Part shown: one piece after another, positions 6,658 through 12,587 of the stretch
Layout of the letters: the number at the start of each line of letters is the position of its first letter
Position numbering within the stretch: the stretch's first letter is position 1
Assembly: GCA_009782245.1 (NCBI GenBank)
Contig: WRKK01000353.1
Location: forward strand, 1-21,648
DNA length: 21,648 bases
Source: Defluviitaleaceae bacterium
Lineage (GTDB): Bacteria; Bacillota; Clostridia; Lachnospirales; WQUN01
Direction of reading: 5' to 3'
Translations under genes and position numbers: made by a program
Notes under the pieces: generated by a model
Databases searched by the model: none
Seen by the model: only the letters and a program-made list of their open reading frames with translations
Told to the model about the DNA's origin: nothing

Positions 6658-8526
6658 CTACTCCAAATACCCCATCTCCAACAGCCAGCCCACCGTCAGC
6701 GGCGACCGCCCAAAATCCAACGTGGGAAACCAGTTGACTTGGTTGTTAGTCGTCATATTTGCACTAATATCCAAAAAATGTTGCCAAACGCCGTCTTCCG
6801 CTCGTTGCTCCTCTAGGTTACGCTGGTCGTTGCGGTCGGCGATTGCTGTTGCAAGCCAATCTTGCTGAATTAGCGGCACAATTTCTGCTATGTGTGCGGG
6901 ATTTGTTATCGCAAGCGTTTGTGTTGTATGGAATGTAACCAAATCGTGAACCTCTAGCCGCTCTGACAAATGCAAAACTAGTGCTTCCATCTCGGGTACT
7001 TCCCCTACGTTCCACGATCTCGCAATTAAAACTTGCGGCGTACTTCGCAAAGCTTGTATGCCGCTTTCTTCGGCAAAGGCTCGCCCAAAGCGATATGTTC
7101 TGGTTAGTTCGCTGCCGTCATGCAAAATGTATGTTATTCTTATCGAATCGTTGTTATGCTCGGTAAATCCGCTAAATTCAAACGTTTGCCCCGCTTGCAC
7201 TAACTCGCGCCGATTTATAATTATCTGCTGATGTACCCCGATTGTCGCATCGATTATTTCCCAATCCGCTAAAAGTTCGCCGCCTGGCGGACTCCATTGT
7301 TCGCTGATTATCACGCCGTGTATGTCCTGTAAATTCGGCACTGTATGCACGTAAACGAAAAGCCCGTAAGTTATAAACGCCCAAATTGCCGCCGATATGC
7401 CCAGCATTATTCCGCCGTAATACGGTAAACTTTTTATCTTGCTCATTATTGCAAACGACTGCTCTGCTATCATTTGCCCCACTAAATACGCTATCAAAAA
7501 CCCCAAAATTGCACCCACGTAAAGCATCGGTATGCTTAAAAACGCTTGCCCCATTATGATTGCCAGCAAAACCGCCCCGCAGAAACTGAACAAAAACACG
7601 CAAACTTTTTTGAACTTGTCGGAAATTACCGATTCGCCCACTTTTTCAATTTTGCGGAGGTTTCCGAAAACGTACGCAAACGCAAGCATTATTACGATTA
7701 TCACAGCATAAGCAAGCAAAAAGTGCCATAACTGCCAATTACCGTTTGTTACATTTACAGGTACAGGGCTTAAATGTTCGCCCAACATTACAGGATTTGT
7801 AAAAGTTGCGGTTGTAAACAAGCGAAACGCCGCAGTTTGGCTGTCAAACCCAAAGACAAAAATGTTGCCCAACAGGTTGACAAACCCATGAACCGCCATC
7901 GGAACAAGCGGCAAAGCCCCGCAAAACAGCATACTCACAAACTTGTTGCCCGACAGCGAAATCGCCACCAAAAACACGCTTAAATAAAAAATTATGCCCA
8001 AGGCGGTTCGCATGAAAAATCCCGCAACCACGGGAATCGTGTTTATCACGCCGAGCGGCTCTTGGTAAAAACGTGGAAAAATTTGTGGGTTAAACAAAAT
8101 TATTTCCGTCCAGTCGTCGTGAATAAAAATTGGGCCGTTGTAGCTTATCGGCACAAGCAACAACAGGCAAAACACCAGCAACGGAGCCAATGTCAAGATT
8201 AATGCCGCCACAAAATTTGTGCAAAACAGTCCGTGCTTGCTTATGGGAAAGCTGTAAAATGCGGTCGCCGCGCGCACCGAGACATAATATGGGTAAAACG
8301 CCATTATTGCCACAAACGGCATAAATACGGTAAAAACTATGGTTATATTCCGCATTTCCAAAATGTTTAGCAACGCCCTAATTTGCGACATTTCCCGCCA
8401 AGCGGCATCTGGTGCGTTTATCACGTGCAACGGGACAATTCCCGCCAAAATGTACCCAACCACAAAAAACGCCGAAAATATCCAAAATCGCTTTAATTGC
8501 TCCTTTAACAAGGCTTTATTTATCAT
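6658..8526 (-). CDS. ABC-2 type transporter permease with large C-terminal domain
   Basis: 622 residues. Several membrane segments can be seen: about 15-35, 60-83, 105-127, 164-188, 193-220, 264-288, 305-325, 330-350 and 375-395. Residues about 400-622 form a hydrophilic, beta-rich domain, probably outside the membrane. The first motif, MINKALLKEQLKRFW, is typical for permeases paired with a YtrA-type GntR repressor and a YtrB-like ATPase. The start overlaps the ATPase stop by four bases (ATGA type), so the two are coupled. The exported substrate is unknown; related operons respond to cell-wall antibiotics or peptides, which is family knowledge and not shown here. Confidence 0.8.
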   Translation of the reverse strand: MINKALLKEQLKRFWIFSAFFVVGYILAGIVPLHVINAPDAAWREMSQIRALLNILEMRNITIVFTVFMPFVAIMAFYPYYVSVRAATAFYSFPISKHGLFCTNFVAALILTLAPLLVFCLLLLVPISYNGPIFIHDDWTEIILFNPQIFPRFYQEPLGVINTIPVVAGFFMRTALGIIFYLSVFLVAISLSGNKFVSMLFCGALPLVPMAVHGFVNLLGNIFVFGFDSQTAAFRLFTTATFTNPVMLGEHLSPVPVNVTNGNWQLWHFLLAYAVIIVIMLAFAYVFGNLRKIEKVGESVISDKFKKVCVFLFSFCGAVLLAIIMGQAFLSIPMLYVGAILGFLIAYLVGQMIAEQSFAIMSKIKSLPYYGGIMLGISAAIWAFITYGLFVYVHTVPNLQDIHGVIISEQWSPPGGELLADWEIIDATIGVHQQIIINRRELVQAGQTFEFSGFTEHNNDSIRITYILHDGSELTRTYRFGRAFAEESGIQALRSTPQVLIARSWNVGEVPEMEALVLHLSERLEVHDLVTFHTTQTLAITNPAHIAEIVPLIQQDWLATAIADRNDQRNLEEQRAEDGVWQHFLDISANMTTNNQVNWFPTLDFGRSPLTVGWLLEMGYLE

Positions 8527-9494
8527 TTTTTCTCCTCCAAGTTGATTTTATTGCCAATTTCGTTGTGTATCTCTTCGTTCTGATATTCGTACATGAAAAT
8601 TTCTTCCAGACTTAACGTTAGTTTGTCGTACAAAATCGGCGAAAATTGGCTTATTTGTGCGGTTATTTGCTCCTCGTTGCCGCGGATAACCAGTAATTCA
8701 ATTTGCCCACGGGTTTCCTTGTGCAGGATTTCAAAATTGGCGAATTTGTCTATTTTTTGCCCATTTTCGCCATTTTCCCCGTTTTTGCCATTTTTACTGT
8801 TTTCGCTGGGAAAGGCAACTTGAATCTTGTGCAAATCGGATTTTAGGCTGTCAAGTTCGTTTTCCACAAGCATTGTGCCGTTTTTGATAATGCCGATTGA
8901 ATCGCAAATGCCGTCCAGTTCCTTTAGATTGTGCGACGAGATTAGCACGGTCATTTGGCGTTCGGCAACATCGGCGATAATTTCTTTAAGAACTTGCTGG
9001 CGAACGATTGGGTCAAGCCCGTCTATTGGCTCGTCGAGCAGCAGCACTTCGGGCATTGTGGACATCGTGAGAATAAATGCGACTTGCTTTTTCATGCCCT
9101 TTGAGAAATTTTGCACACGGCGTTTTTCGTCCAGTTTGAAAAGTTTAAGTAATTTATTGTAGCGGTTTTCGTTCCAGTTGCGATACAAATTTGCGTAAAA
9201 GTTTCGTAAGCCACGCAAATTATAATTTGGGAACGTATACAAATCGTCAGGAATGTAGCCCATAATGGCTTTTATTGCGGTGTTATCGTACACGGGCAAG
9301 CCGCCAATTTCCACCTGCCCCGAGTTTTGGCGGAAAACACCTGCAATATGCTTAATTGCGGTAGTTTTGCCAGAGCCATTAACGCCGACAAGCCCATAAA
9401 TTGAGCCTTTTTTGACGTTCAAATTTAGATTATTCAGCGCCAAATGGTTGTCAAATTTTTTGCATACGTTTTTTAGCTGAATCAAGTTAATCAT
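8523..9494 (-). CDS. ABC transporter ATP-binding protein, YtrB-like
   Basis: 323 residues with one nucleotide-binding domain. Walker A GVNGSGKTT is at 37-45 (K43), the signature is FSKGM at 130-134 (a variant of LSGGQ usual for this group), Walker B LLLDEP at 151-156 with catalytic E155, and the H-loop histidine is H188. After about 225 an extra C-terminal domain follows, with a Lys/Asn-Gly-Lys/Glu tripeptide repeat at about 234-246. The ATG at 9494 overlaps the GntR stop, but it directly abuts AGGAG with no spacing. A TTG three codons later (9485) is nine bases from AGGAG and would give the canonical beginning MIQLKNVCKKF. The true start may be this TTG. It energises the permease encoded downstream. 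Confidence 0.92.
   Translation of the reverse strand: MINLIQLKNVCKKFDNHLALNNLNLNVKKGSIYGLVGVNGSGKTTAIKHIAGVFRQNSGQVEIGGLPVYDNTAIKAIMGYIPDDLYTFPNYNLRGLRNFYANLYRNWNENRYNKLLKLFKLDEKRRVQNFSKGMKKQVAFILTMSTMPEVLLLDEPIDGLDPIVRQQVLKEIIADVAERQMTVLISSHNLKELDGICDSIGIIKNGTMLVENELDSLKSDLHKIQVAFPSENSKNGKNGENGENGQKIDKFANFEILHKETRGQIELLVIRGNEEQITAQISQFSPILYDKLTLSLEEIFMYEYQNEEIHNEIGNKINLEEKK
8758..8793 (-). repeat. 9-base tandem repeat in the ATPase gene
   Basis: Four units of a TNCCCATTT-like 9-mer on the plus strand, with a decayed fifth to 8802. It codes for an NGK NGE NGE NGQ tripeptide repeat on the minus strand, in the linker after the nucleotide-binding domain. Confidence 0.8.
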
Positions 9495-9891
9495 CTCCTT
9501 TGGTAAGTTGTGCCAAGTTTGCCGAGTTTGCATTTGTTAAAGAGCCGACAAAATCGTTGATATTTTCGGCGGGTTCGCCACGGTAGAGCAGTTCTTGAAT
9601 GTGGCTTTGCAGTTGGCTGTAAATTTTGGCAATATCTTTTTGGTTTTCGGTGGCTGGCGGCACGGCGATAAAGTTGCCCTTGCCAGGCACGGTGTAAAAA
9701 TAGCCCTGTGTTTCCAAAATACGGTAGGCTTTTTGCACGGTATTGGGATTAACGGTTAATTGTTGGGCTAAATCCCGAACGGACGGCACTTTTTCGTCCT
9801 GTGCAATAACGCCAGTAATTATCAAGCGTTTGAAATTATCTATAACCTGCTCGTAGATAGCCTTTCGGCTTTTTAGTTCAATTTGGAACAT
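9487..9891 (-). CDS. GntR-family transcriptional regulator, YtrA type
   Basis: 134 residues: one winged-helix DNA-binding domain and a short C-terminal helical tail, the size of the YtrA subfamily. The helix-turn-helix is KVPSVRDLAQQLTVNPNTVQ, then KAYRILETQGYFYTVPGKGN, with the typical opening IYEQVIDNFKRLIITGVI. YtrA regulators repress their own ABC transporter operon and bind small ligands poorly, if at all, because they lack a large effector domain. It is the first gene of the three-gene minus operon. AAGGAAG lies shortly before the ATG. An inverted repeat covers its -10 and spacer, which fits autoregulation. Confidence 0.9.
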   Translation of the reverse strand: MFQIELKSRKAIYEQVIDNFKRLIITGVIAQDEKVPSVRDLAQQLTVNPNTVQKAYRILETQGYFYTVPGKGNFIAVPPATENQKDIAKIYSQLQSHIQELLYRGEPAENINDFVGSLTNANSANLAQLTKGDD

Positions 9892-9918
9892 GATCCACTT
9901 CCTTTTTTTGTGTCATGT

Positions 9919-9951
9919 GTGTATTATATGTGATAGTACATGATGTGTCAA
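9919..9951 (-). promoter_or_regulatory. Consensus promoter and operator of the GntR/ABC operon
   Basis: On the minus strand TTGACA (9946-9951) and TATAAT (9923-9928) are both perfect, with a 17-base spacer. Inside it lies an inverted repeat: on the plus strand GTGTA (9919-9923), 13 bases, TACAT (9937-9941), or as wider half-sites TGTATTA and TAGTACA with seven bases between. Half-sites of this layout are what YtrA-type repressors use. A promoter this strong would need repression, which supports the operator reading. Confidence 0.8.
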
Positions 9952-9979
9952 GGGGAATTTTTGGGGGATTTGTAAATAT

Positions 9980-10012
9980 TTTGTGAACAATTTGTGAACG
10001 GTTTGCGAACGG
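9980..10012 (+). repeat. 11-base tandem repeat upstream of the GntR promoter
   Basis: Three units: TTTGTGAACAA, TTTGTGAACGG, TTTGCGAACGG. It lies in a stretch without a gene. It could be a protein-binding array or simple tandem growth. Confidence 0.75.
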
Positions 10013-10065
10013 AAAATTTTGAAATTGGGGAAATTTATGGGACAAAAAAAACGGGTAATTATAGA

Positions 10066-10128
10066 GGACGGGCGACCGACCCGCCTGTCGGACGGGCAGG
10101 GGACGGCCGCCCGTCCCGTTTGCCCGTC
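10066..10128. repeat. Intergenic repeat family B, copy 2, with 21-base insert
   Basis: Outer stem GGACGGGCG (10066-10074) pairs with CGCCCGTCC (10108-10116). Compared with copy 1, which reads GGGCGACCGA then GGACGGTCGCCC, this copy carries exactly 21 extra bases, 10080-10100, between the same two halves. The insert is an imperfect palindrome: CCCGCCTG, TCGGA, CGGGCAGG. Confidence 0.8.
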
Positions 10129-10281
10129 AACAACCCATTAAGACAACAAGTGAGTTCTCCCCAAAAGAACCTGGGAAATATCGGAGGTCAATTAGCGGAC
10201 AAAGACAGGTTTATTTGGGCGGAAAATGCTTGGGATTATAAATTAGGAAGTAATACAAAATATTTTTCAACAACCCCTTGA
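10129..10281 (+). other. Possible coding remnant cut by a family B repeat
   Basis: The frame ending at the stop 10279-10281 reads like protein in its last 50 residues (DKDRFIWAENAWDYKLGSN) but runs upstream into the repeat element, where no credible start or ribosome binding site exists. It could be the 3' remnant of a gene, or chance. The stop overlaps the -35 of the next promoter. I do not recognise the peptide. The whole stretch 9952-10351 has otherwise only repeats and promoters. Confidence 0.25.
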
Positions 10282-10306
10282 CAAACCCAAAACCAAGCAA
10301 CATACT
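10278..10306 (+). promoter_or_regulatory. Island promoter P1
   Basis: TTGACA (10278-10283), 17-base spacer starting AACCCAAAACCAAG, -10 CATACT (10301-10306, four of six). The 21 bases 10277-10297 recur without a mismatch at 11345-11365, where the same -35 and spacer serve a better -10. It drives the small-gene cluster starting at 10352; a leader of about 40 bases carries AGGAG at 10339-10343. Confidence 0.6.
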
Positions 10307-10351
10307 TATTATATCAACCTCAACACGAGGAAAAGAATAGGAGAATAAACT

Positions 10352-10594
10352 ATGAAAGCAACGTTCACGCATGACAAATATAACAGCAGACTTGTTTTTG
10401 AGGCAGAGGATTTTAGGCTACAGTTTGCTGTTGCTCCGATGGTGCAAAAATTAAACAAAGTCTTCCATTGGAATAATGGCGAAATTGGTTATATCTTCAA
10501 CGACAATATTGAAGAGTACGAAGATTTGAATGAATTATTGAAACAAATGCAGATGTCATGGGATTTTTCAAAATATGAATTGGAGGTGGGATAA
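10352..10594 (+). CDS. Unrecognised small protein, first gene of the island
   Basis: 80 residues, acidic in the second half, with no membrane segment. I do not recognise it. N-terminal MKATFTHDKYNSRLVFEAED suggests beta strands; the C-terminal half is helical (NIEEYEDLNELLKQMQMSWD). Start supported by AGGAG eight bases upstream. Its stop shares one base with the next ATG (TAATG), so the two are translated together. The AT-rich base use differs from the GC-richer flanking operons, by eye. Confidence 0.7.
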   Translation: MKATFTHDKYNSRLVFEAEDFRLQFAVAPMVQKLNKVFHWNNGEIGYIFNDNIEEYEDLNELLKQMQMSWDFSKYELEVG

Positions 10595-10878
10595 TGGATT
10601 GGGAATCGGATTTAGTAAAACAATCTTTTTTGGTTTTTGACTATTTAGCCTGTGAAGTTTTTCTTGATGAAGAGACGGGGAGAATTTGTTTGAAGATTAC
10701 TGACTGCTTGGATACAACCCAAAAGGCTTTGTACGTTAAAGACCATAGCAAACTGTTCCAAACGATTTCTACGTTCCGAATAAATTCTCGTCAGTCAGAT
10801 TTAGTTAATCTAGTGCACTATAATACTAGATTATTTATGGAAAGGGTAGATGCTTTTGAAAGTAACTATGTACGGTAA
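10594..10878 (+). CDS. Unrecognised small protein, second gene of the island
   Basis: 94 residues, soluble, mixed alpha/beta. Strands at about 12-36 (SFLVFDYLACEVFLDEETG) are followed by a helical half (KDHSKLFQTISTFRINSRQ). A strong GGAGGTGGG at 10582-10590 precedes the ATG. No family was recognised. It overlaps the third gene by 29 or 11 bases, depending on the start used there. Its fixed order and overlaps with both neighbours suggest that the three proteins work in a complex or pathway; that is inference. Confidence 0.7.
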   Translation: MDWESDLVKQSFLVFDYLACEVFLDEETGRICLKITDCLDTTQKALYVKDHSKLFQTISTFRINSRQSDLVNLVHYNTRLFMERVDAFESNYVR

Positions 10879-11368
10879 ATATTACATACATTTCGTTCCT
10901 GTTGACGGTAAAGAAGAGGTTCACTATCATGTAAATGCACCTAAGCCAATTAGGGTTGGTTCTGCCAAAGTGTGGATATATTCAAATGGTAGAACAGAAA
11001 TAGCTAAGCAGGGTAGCGTGCCTATTTCTGATTTGAGGGAGATATGCCTACATATACAGGAAAACTATCTTTTTTACCTAAGAAAATGGGAAGAATTTTT
11101 TGGGTTTTTGAAGATACATGGTGAACCTAAAAAGGATTTTACAGTAGCAAAAGACGAAACTACAGGAGATTATGTAGTGAGAGAAAAGCGGAAAGTTTCG
11201 GAAGATTTGTCTAGGATAGCAATTTTTAAGCAAAAATACGGAATCAAATCTCTACCCTTATCCTTTGAGAAAGTAATCATAGCACTTCCCGAGACTGTTT
11301 GGATTGAACAAGAACCTATGTATGCCGATATGGTCAAACAAACTCTTGACAAACCCAAAACCAAGTAG
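10850..11368 (+). CDS. DUF4160-like protein with C-terminal extension
   Basis: 172 residues. The first 90 or so resemble DUF4160: a strand with a histidine pair (EEVHYHVNAPKPIRV, compare HFHV in the family), a short strand with IYSNGRTEIAKQG, then a helix ending in a conserved Trp (YLFYLRKWEEFFG). DUF4160 proteins are small, of unproven function, and often sit in toxin-antitoxin-like pairs. Residues about 95-172 are an extension I do not recognise. Start uncertain: ATG at 10850 (AAAGGG close upstream) or ATG at 10868, which would begin MYGKYYIHF. The last codons (LDKPKTK) are encoded by the repeated promoter sequence of the next gene, so the coding end doubles as promoter P2. Confidence 0.65.
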   Translation: MLLKVTMYGKYYIHFVPVDGKEEVHYHVNAPKPIRVGSAKVWIYSNGRTEIAKQGSVPISDLREICLHIQENYLFYLRKWEEFFGFLKIHGEPKKDFTVAKDETTGDYVVREKRKVSEDLSRIAIFKQKYGIKSLPLSFEKVIIALPETVWIEQEPMYADMVKQTLDKPKTK

Positions 11369-11374
11369 TATAGT
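11346..11374 (+). promoter_or_regulatory. Island promoter P2, inside the 3' end of the preceding gene
   Basis: TTGACA (11346-11351), 17-base spacer, TATAGT (11369-11374, five of six). The stop codon of the upstream gene, TAG at 11366-11368, ends exactly before the -10. Bases 11345-11365 are identical to 10277-10297. A transcription start near 11381 would give a leader of only about 14 bases before the ATG at 11395. Confidence 0.65.
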
Positions 11375-11394
11375 AGTAAGAAAGAGGTGTGCAA

Positions 11395-12051
11395 ATGTGT
11401 GTCAAAAGAACCAGCATATTTACTAGCCCAAAGCAAGACAACAAAAATGAGTATGAAGATGTAAACAATTTAACCAACGATAATGCAAGTAATTTAGTCG
11501 GTACAAAAGGAGTAGGAATAAGTGTAGCAGATTTAGCTTACACTTACGAGGGCGTTGAAATGGGTGTAAATGTATTAAAAGAGATAGTCAACGCTCACAA
11601 CGAGGTGTTAACTCATGGATTAACCGAGGCTACGGAAATGGTTATAGCTATTGATTTAGAAACAGGAAAAACAGTTGCCAAAGCGTACGGCACGGAAACA
11701 TCGGTAGCTTGTACCTTTCCTAAAAATTACAAAGGAAAATGTGTTACTATTCACAATCATCTTTCAAGTAATACTTTTTCTTTAGCGGACATCTCTACAT
11801 TTAGTAATGAACAAAGAGTTGACATGATAATAATTCAAGGACACAACGGCAAAATTTATTCGTTGCAGAAAACAAGAAAAGATATTCCAGCTGTGTCTAG
11901 GGAATACTTGGAAATTAGGTTAATAGAATTGGTATTACCAACTGGTTATATAATTGGAGGAGACAGAAAGCTGTTGGAAACGATTCAAGAGGAACTAATA
12001 TTGGATATTTCAAAAGAAAATTATTGGATTTATAAAGGAGGTGCAAAATGA
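11395..12051 (+). CDS. Protein with JAB/MPN-like (HNH-L-S) metallopeptidase-like domain
   Basis: 218 residues from the ATG at 11395 (AAGAGGTG upstream; a GTG two codons earlier is possible). Residues 1-50 are Asn/Lys-rich and probably disordered. The core is at about 85-165: a strand TEMVIAIDLETGKTVAKAYG, then CVTIHNHLSSNTFSLADIST, then VDMIIIQGHNGKIYSLQK. HNHxxSxxxFSxxD is the layout of the JAB/MPN zinc-protease fold (RadC-like HNHPSG, and the versions found in phage head proteins and polymorphic toxins). The proline after the second His is Leu here. Whether it cuts proteins is unknown. A C-terminal helical part and strands at 170-218 follow. AAAGGAGGTG near its end serves the next gene, whose ATG overlaps its stop. 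Confidence 0.65.
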   Translation: MCVKRTSIFTSPKQDNKNEYEDVNNLTNDNASNLVGTKGVGISVADLAYTYEGVEMGVNVLKEIVNAHNEVLTHGLTEATEMVIAIDLETGKTVAKAYGTETSVACTFPKNYKGKCVTIHNHLSSNTFSLADISTFSNEQRVDMIIIQGHNGKIYSLQKTRKDIPAVSREYLEIRLIELVLPTGYIIGGDRKLLETIQEELILDISKENYWIYKGGAK

Positions 12052-12167
12052 TGGAAGAGACAAACAATGTTTATCTTTTAGAGGGAGATACTTTACCAGA
12101 TGAGTCATTTGAAGACTATGTGGACCGATTACTTCTTAAGTATTACGCAGGTTTAGAAGAGGAGTAA
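12048..12167 (+). CDS. Acidic microprotein A
   Basis: 39 residues, too short for the usual ORF cut-off. A near-perfect ribosome binding site AAAGGAGGTG (12034-12043) is placed for either of two adjacent ATGs (12048 or 12051). The sequence core is VYLLEGDTLPDESFEDYVDR, then a leucine-rich helix. It is homologous to the ORF at 12315-12437: GDxLPxExxEDYxDRLL is shared. Strongly acidic with no cysteines. Function unknown; a partner or substrate of the JAB-like protein is a guess based on coupling. Confidence 0.7.
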   Translation: MMEETNNVYLLEGDTLPDESFEDYVDRLLLKYYAGLEEE

Positions 12168-12171
12168 TCTT

Positions 12172-12282
12172 ATAGAAAATACTGAAAAAATGGTTTTTAG
12201 GCTAGACAGTTCTTGTATGACACAGGATCATATGGACAATCTATTAACGAAACTAGAGGAAGAAGATGAACACAAAGAGTAG
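12172..12282 (+). CDS. Microprotein B, divergent relative, start codon in doubt
   Basis: The only ATG in frame with a reasonable length is 12190 (30 residues, MVFRLDSSCMTQDHMDNLL and after), but it has no ribosome binding site. Six codons earlier lies ATA (12172), seven bases after a perfect GAGGAG; from there the frame begins IENTEK, which lines up with the SENTF start of microprotein C. So either a start ATG mutated to ATA and the gene is dying, or ATA is used. The C-terminal part keeps the acidic leucine-helix character. Confidence 0.4.
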   Translation: MENTEKMVFRLDSSCMTQDHMDNLLTKLEEEDEHKE

Positions 12283-12314
12283 CAACAACTTTGCTATAAA
12301 GGCGGTGTTACATA

Positions 12315-12437
12315 ATGGAAGATTCAGAAAACACCTTTTACTTAGGCGGCGATATATTGCCTAACGAGACGATAGAAGATTATATAGATAGACTGCTTTG
12401 GGAACACAATGAAATTTTGGAAAGGAAAGATTCGTAA
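12315..12437 (+). CDS. Acidic microprotein C
   Basis: 40 residues. Upstream bases TATAAAGGCGGTG are the counterpart of TATAAAGGAGGTG before microprotein A, with one change in the Shine-Dalgarno core. The core reads YLGGDILPNETIEDYIDRLL, clearly a relative of microprotein A. It is the last gene before the terminator at 12485. Function unknown. Confidence 0.65.
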   Translation: MEDSENTFYLGGDILPNETIEDYIDRLLWEHNEILERKDS

Positions 12438-12484
12438 ATATTTTCAAAAACAGATTTAACAACAATAGGAACGCATTAACAACC

Positions 12485-12513
12485 AAGCCGAGACGAAAAG
12501 TCTCGGCTTTTTC
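12485..12513 (+). terminator. Rho-independent terminator of the island
   Basis: Perfect 10-bp stem AAGCCGAGAC (12485-12494), loop GAAAA, GTCTCGGCTT (12500-12509), running into a T-run to 12512. It faces the microprotein genes on the plus strand and lies 48 bases after the last of them. On the minus strand the T-run is missing, so it is mainly one-directional. Confidence 0.92.
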
Positions 12514-12587
12514 TTCTCCCTAACATTTCAAACTAACCAAAAATCCAACCTATTCAACTTTGCCATATTTTTGCACAGCCAATTTTC

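Noticed and set aside
11170..11436. Minus-strand frame across the P2 promoter
   Set aside because: It is antisense to the DUF4160-like gene and lacks a ribosome binding site.
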